Program-made: the position numbers and the translations under genes
From: JBBRLG01 sp038231495
Lineage (GTDB): Bacteria > Planctomycetota > Planctomycetia > Gemmatales > Gemmataceae
Length of the DNA stretch: 6,273 bases
NCBI GenBank assembly: GCA_038231495.1
Contig: JBBRLG010000444.1
Coordinates: forward strand, 1 to 6,273
Direction: 5' to 3'
Notes under the pieces: model-generated
Database searches by the model: none
Told to the model about the DNA's origin: nothing
What the model saw: only the letters and a program-made list of their open reading frames with translations
In this document: positions 5,483 to 6,273 of the stretch, piece by piece
How the letters are laid out: each line of letters begins with the position of its first letter
How positions within the stretch are numbered: the first letter of the stretch is position 1

Positions 5483-6128
5483 CGTGGCCCCAGGTGGGCT
5501 TCAAATTCAAGCCCGATTGTTCGACCTTTGCAGGTATGGCATACTTGCTGAGAACGTCTTTGATGATCGGTTCAAACCAAGGGTGCGCGGTCGGAGCAAT
5601 GTATACTTTTTCAATCAGTGTCGCCATTTTGCATTTGACGTAGAAGCCGCGTCGCAGTTCTTCCTTTTTCCGGCAGGACGTCAAGGGCTCCTCGTGTACG
5701 ATCCTCACCTCTTTTTCATGCTCGAAAGCCTTCCTCTTCGTCATGCACGCCCGGAGCTTATAGCCACCATGCAATCGTTTGTTAGGCTCTGCGTACATAA
5801 CTTCGTAGAGGTGAAGCTGTTCGGGAGCATTTTGTAAAGATGCTTTCAGCTTGCGACAGGTCGTGCGGATCGCCACTCCCTCATTGCCCTTCACATAAAG
5901 TTTCCACATGGCGTCCGATTGGTCGTTATTGGCGTGCCAGCAGCTTACGAAGAAATGCTTTATCCAGTCCTTCCACCCCGCCCTAAGCGTCTTGTCACGC
6001 TGTATGTCGTCATCTCCAAACCAACCGTCATAGTGCTCTGCCGACAGTTCGGGAATCCAGCCTTCGTATGCGTCCCCAAGGCAATCTATCCTCGCAAAAT
6101 ACAGGCCCTCTGTCACCAACATTGCCAC
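5460..6128 (-). CDS. DUF2971 family protein with uncertain N-terminus and repeat-derived C-terminus
   Basis: This 222-residue frame matches the DUF2971 pattern. It has FVAMLVTEGLYFARIDCLGD then AYEG near the start (where the family has its ND-F-E motif), HFFVSCWHANNDQSDAMW (58-75), LYVKGNEGVAIRTT (77-90) and KAFEHEKEVRIV (133-144, the family's E-x-E-x-R block). The biochemical role of DUF2971 is not established to my knowledge. No signal peptide or membrane segment is seen, so it is probably cytoplasmic. The start is doubtful: neither the GTG at 6128 nor the ATG at 6122 has a ribosome site, and the frame stays open upstream to a TAG at 6174-6176 through family-like residues (RWSHDPKF). It may be N-terminally frameshifted. 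The last residues (GHGKGSGVK) are largely encoded by palindrome B. Sampled lines have about 45-52% GC against about 63% in a phosphoesterase line, suggesting acquired DNA. Confidence 0.7.
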   Translation of the reverse strand: MAMLVTEGLYFARIDCLGDAYEGWIPELSAEHYDGWFGDDDIQRDKTLRAGWKDWIKHFFVSCWHANNDQSDAMWKLYVKGNEGVAIRTTCRKLKASLQNAPEQLHLYEVMYAEPNKRLHGGYKLRACMTKRKAFEHEKEVRIVHEEPLTSCRKKEELRRGFYVKCKMATLIEKVYIAPTAHPWFEPIIKDVLSKYAIPAKVEQSGLNLKPTWGHGKGSGVK

Positions 6129-6163
6129 GAACTTTGGGTCGTGACTCCATCGAGCTTCCGCCC

Positions 6164-6273
6164 TTATCGGCCACTATCCGGAGGCGCTTTACCTTTTTCT
6201 TCCTTGCCGGGGGGAGCGAGTGGATACAGCGGGTAGCTCAGGATCTCCGTCATCGTCCAGGTCTTCGCGGTTA
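6164..6273 (-). CDS. Possible 3' end of an upstream gene, or displaced N-terminus of the DUF2971 gene
   Basis: From the right edge one minus-strand frame is open for 35 codons and ends at TAA (6164-6166). It reads TAKTWTMTEILSYPLYPLAP and then PGKEEKGKAPPDSGR. The composition is protein-like, and of the other two frames one carries several stops and one is Arg-rich. It could be the last residues of a gene that begins outside the window, ending 35 bp before the GTG of the DUF2971 frame. An ATG inside it would also allow a 29-residue stretch that a single-base indel near 6164-6176 would join to the DUF2971 frame. Too little is visible to decide. Confidence 0.3.
   Translation of the reverse strand, partial: TAKTWTMTEILSYPLYPLAPPGKEEKGKAPPDSGR

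Noticed and set aside
5392..5837. Plus-strand frames across palindrome B and the end of the DUF2971 gene
   Set aside because: They are shadows of the minus-strand DUF2971 frame joined to repeat sequence; the DUF2971 motifs are on the other strand.

Overview
The window looks like chromosomal DNA from a planctomycete, most likely of the Gemmataceae type. Three things point there: an ECF sigma factor with a membrane segment and an extra C-terminal domain, a surface protein that opens with the LExLEPRxLL N-terminal motif, and short GC-rich dispersed palindromes of the kind that fill these intergenic regions. This assignment rests on recognising families by eye, not on a search.

Layout. (1) 2-1336, minus: ECF sigma factor with a hydrophobic segment and an extracytoplasmic-type C-terminal domain; its stop codon lies at the very edge of the window and seems to cut the last domain short. 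(2) 1337-1879: about 540 bp of divergent intergenic DNA with a dispersed repeat and three hairpin-forming inverted repeats, but no convincing gene. (3) 1880-4051, plus: a 723-residue mosaic surface protein with an acid phosphatase/phospholipase C-type phosphoesterase domain, an Ig-like domain, a Calx-beta domain and a DUF4214 tail. (4) 4084-5111, minus and convergent with (3): a two-gene unit made of an unannotated 42-codon ORF overlapping by 4 nt (GTGA) a 300-codon gene of unknown function with a helical, coiled-coil-like middle. (5) 5112-5459: gene-free DNA packed with repeats. Its main content is two perfect 20-bp-arm palindromes that share an outer AAAGGGGTC sequence and differ inside, with every difference compensated in the opposite arm. 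(6) 5460-6128, minus: a DUF2971-family protein whose last codons and stop codon lie inside the second palindrome and whose start is poorly supported. (7) 6164-6273, minus: possibly the 3' end of another gene, or the lost N-terminus of the DUF2971 gene.

The sigma factor and the phosphoesterase are divergent and could share regulatory DNA, but nothing shows that one controls the other. The right third (about 4050 to the end) has lower GC in the DUF2971 gene, orphan genes and mobile-type palindromes, and reads as accessory DNA. I see no complete new multi-gene system. The parts most worth a second look are the covarying palindrome pair, the overlooked 42-aa/300-aa coupled pair, and the two genes with suspect ends.
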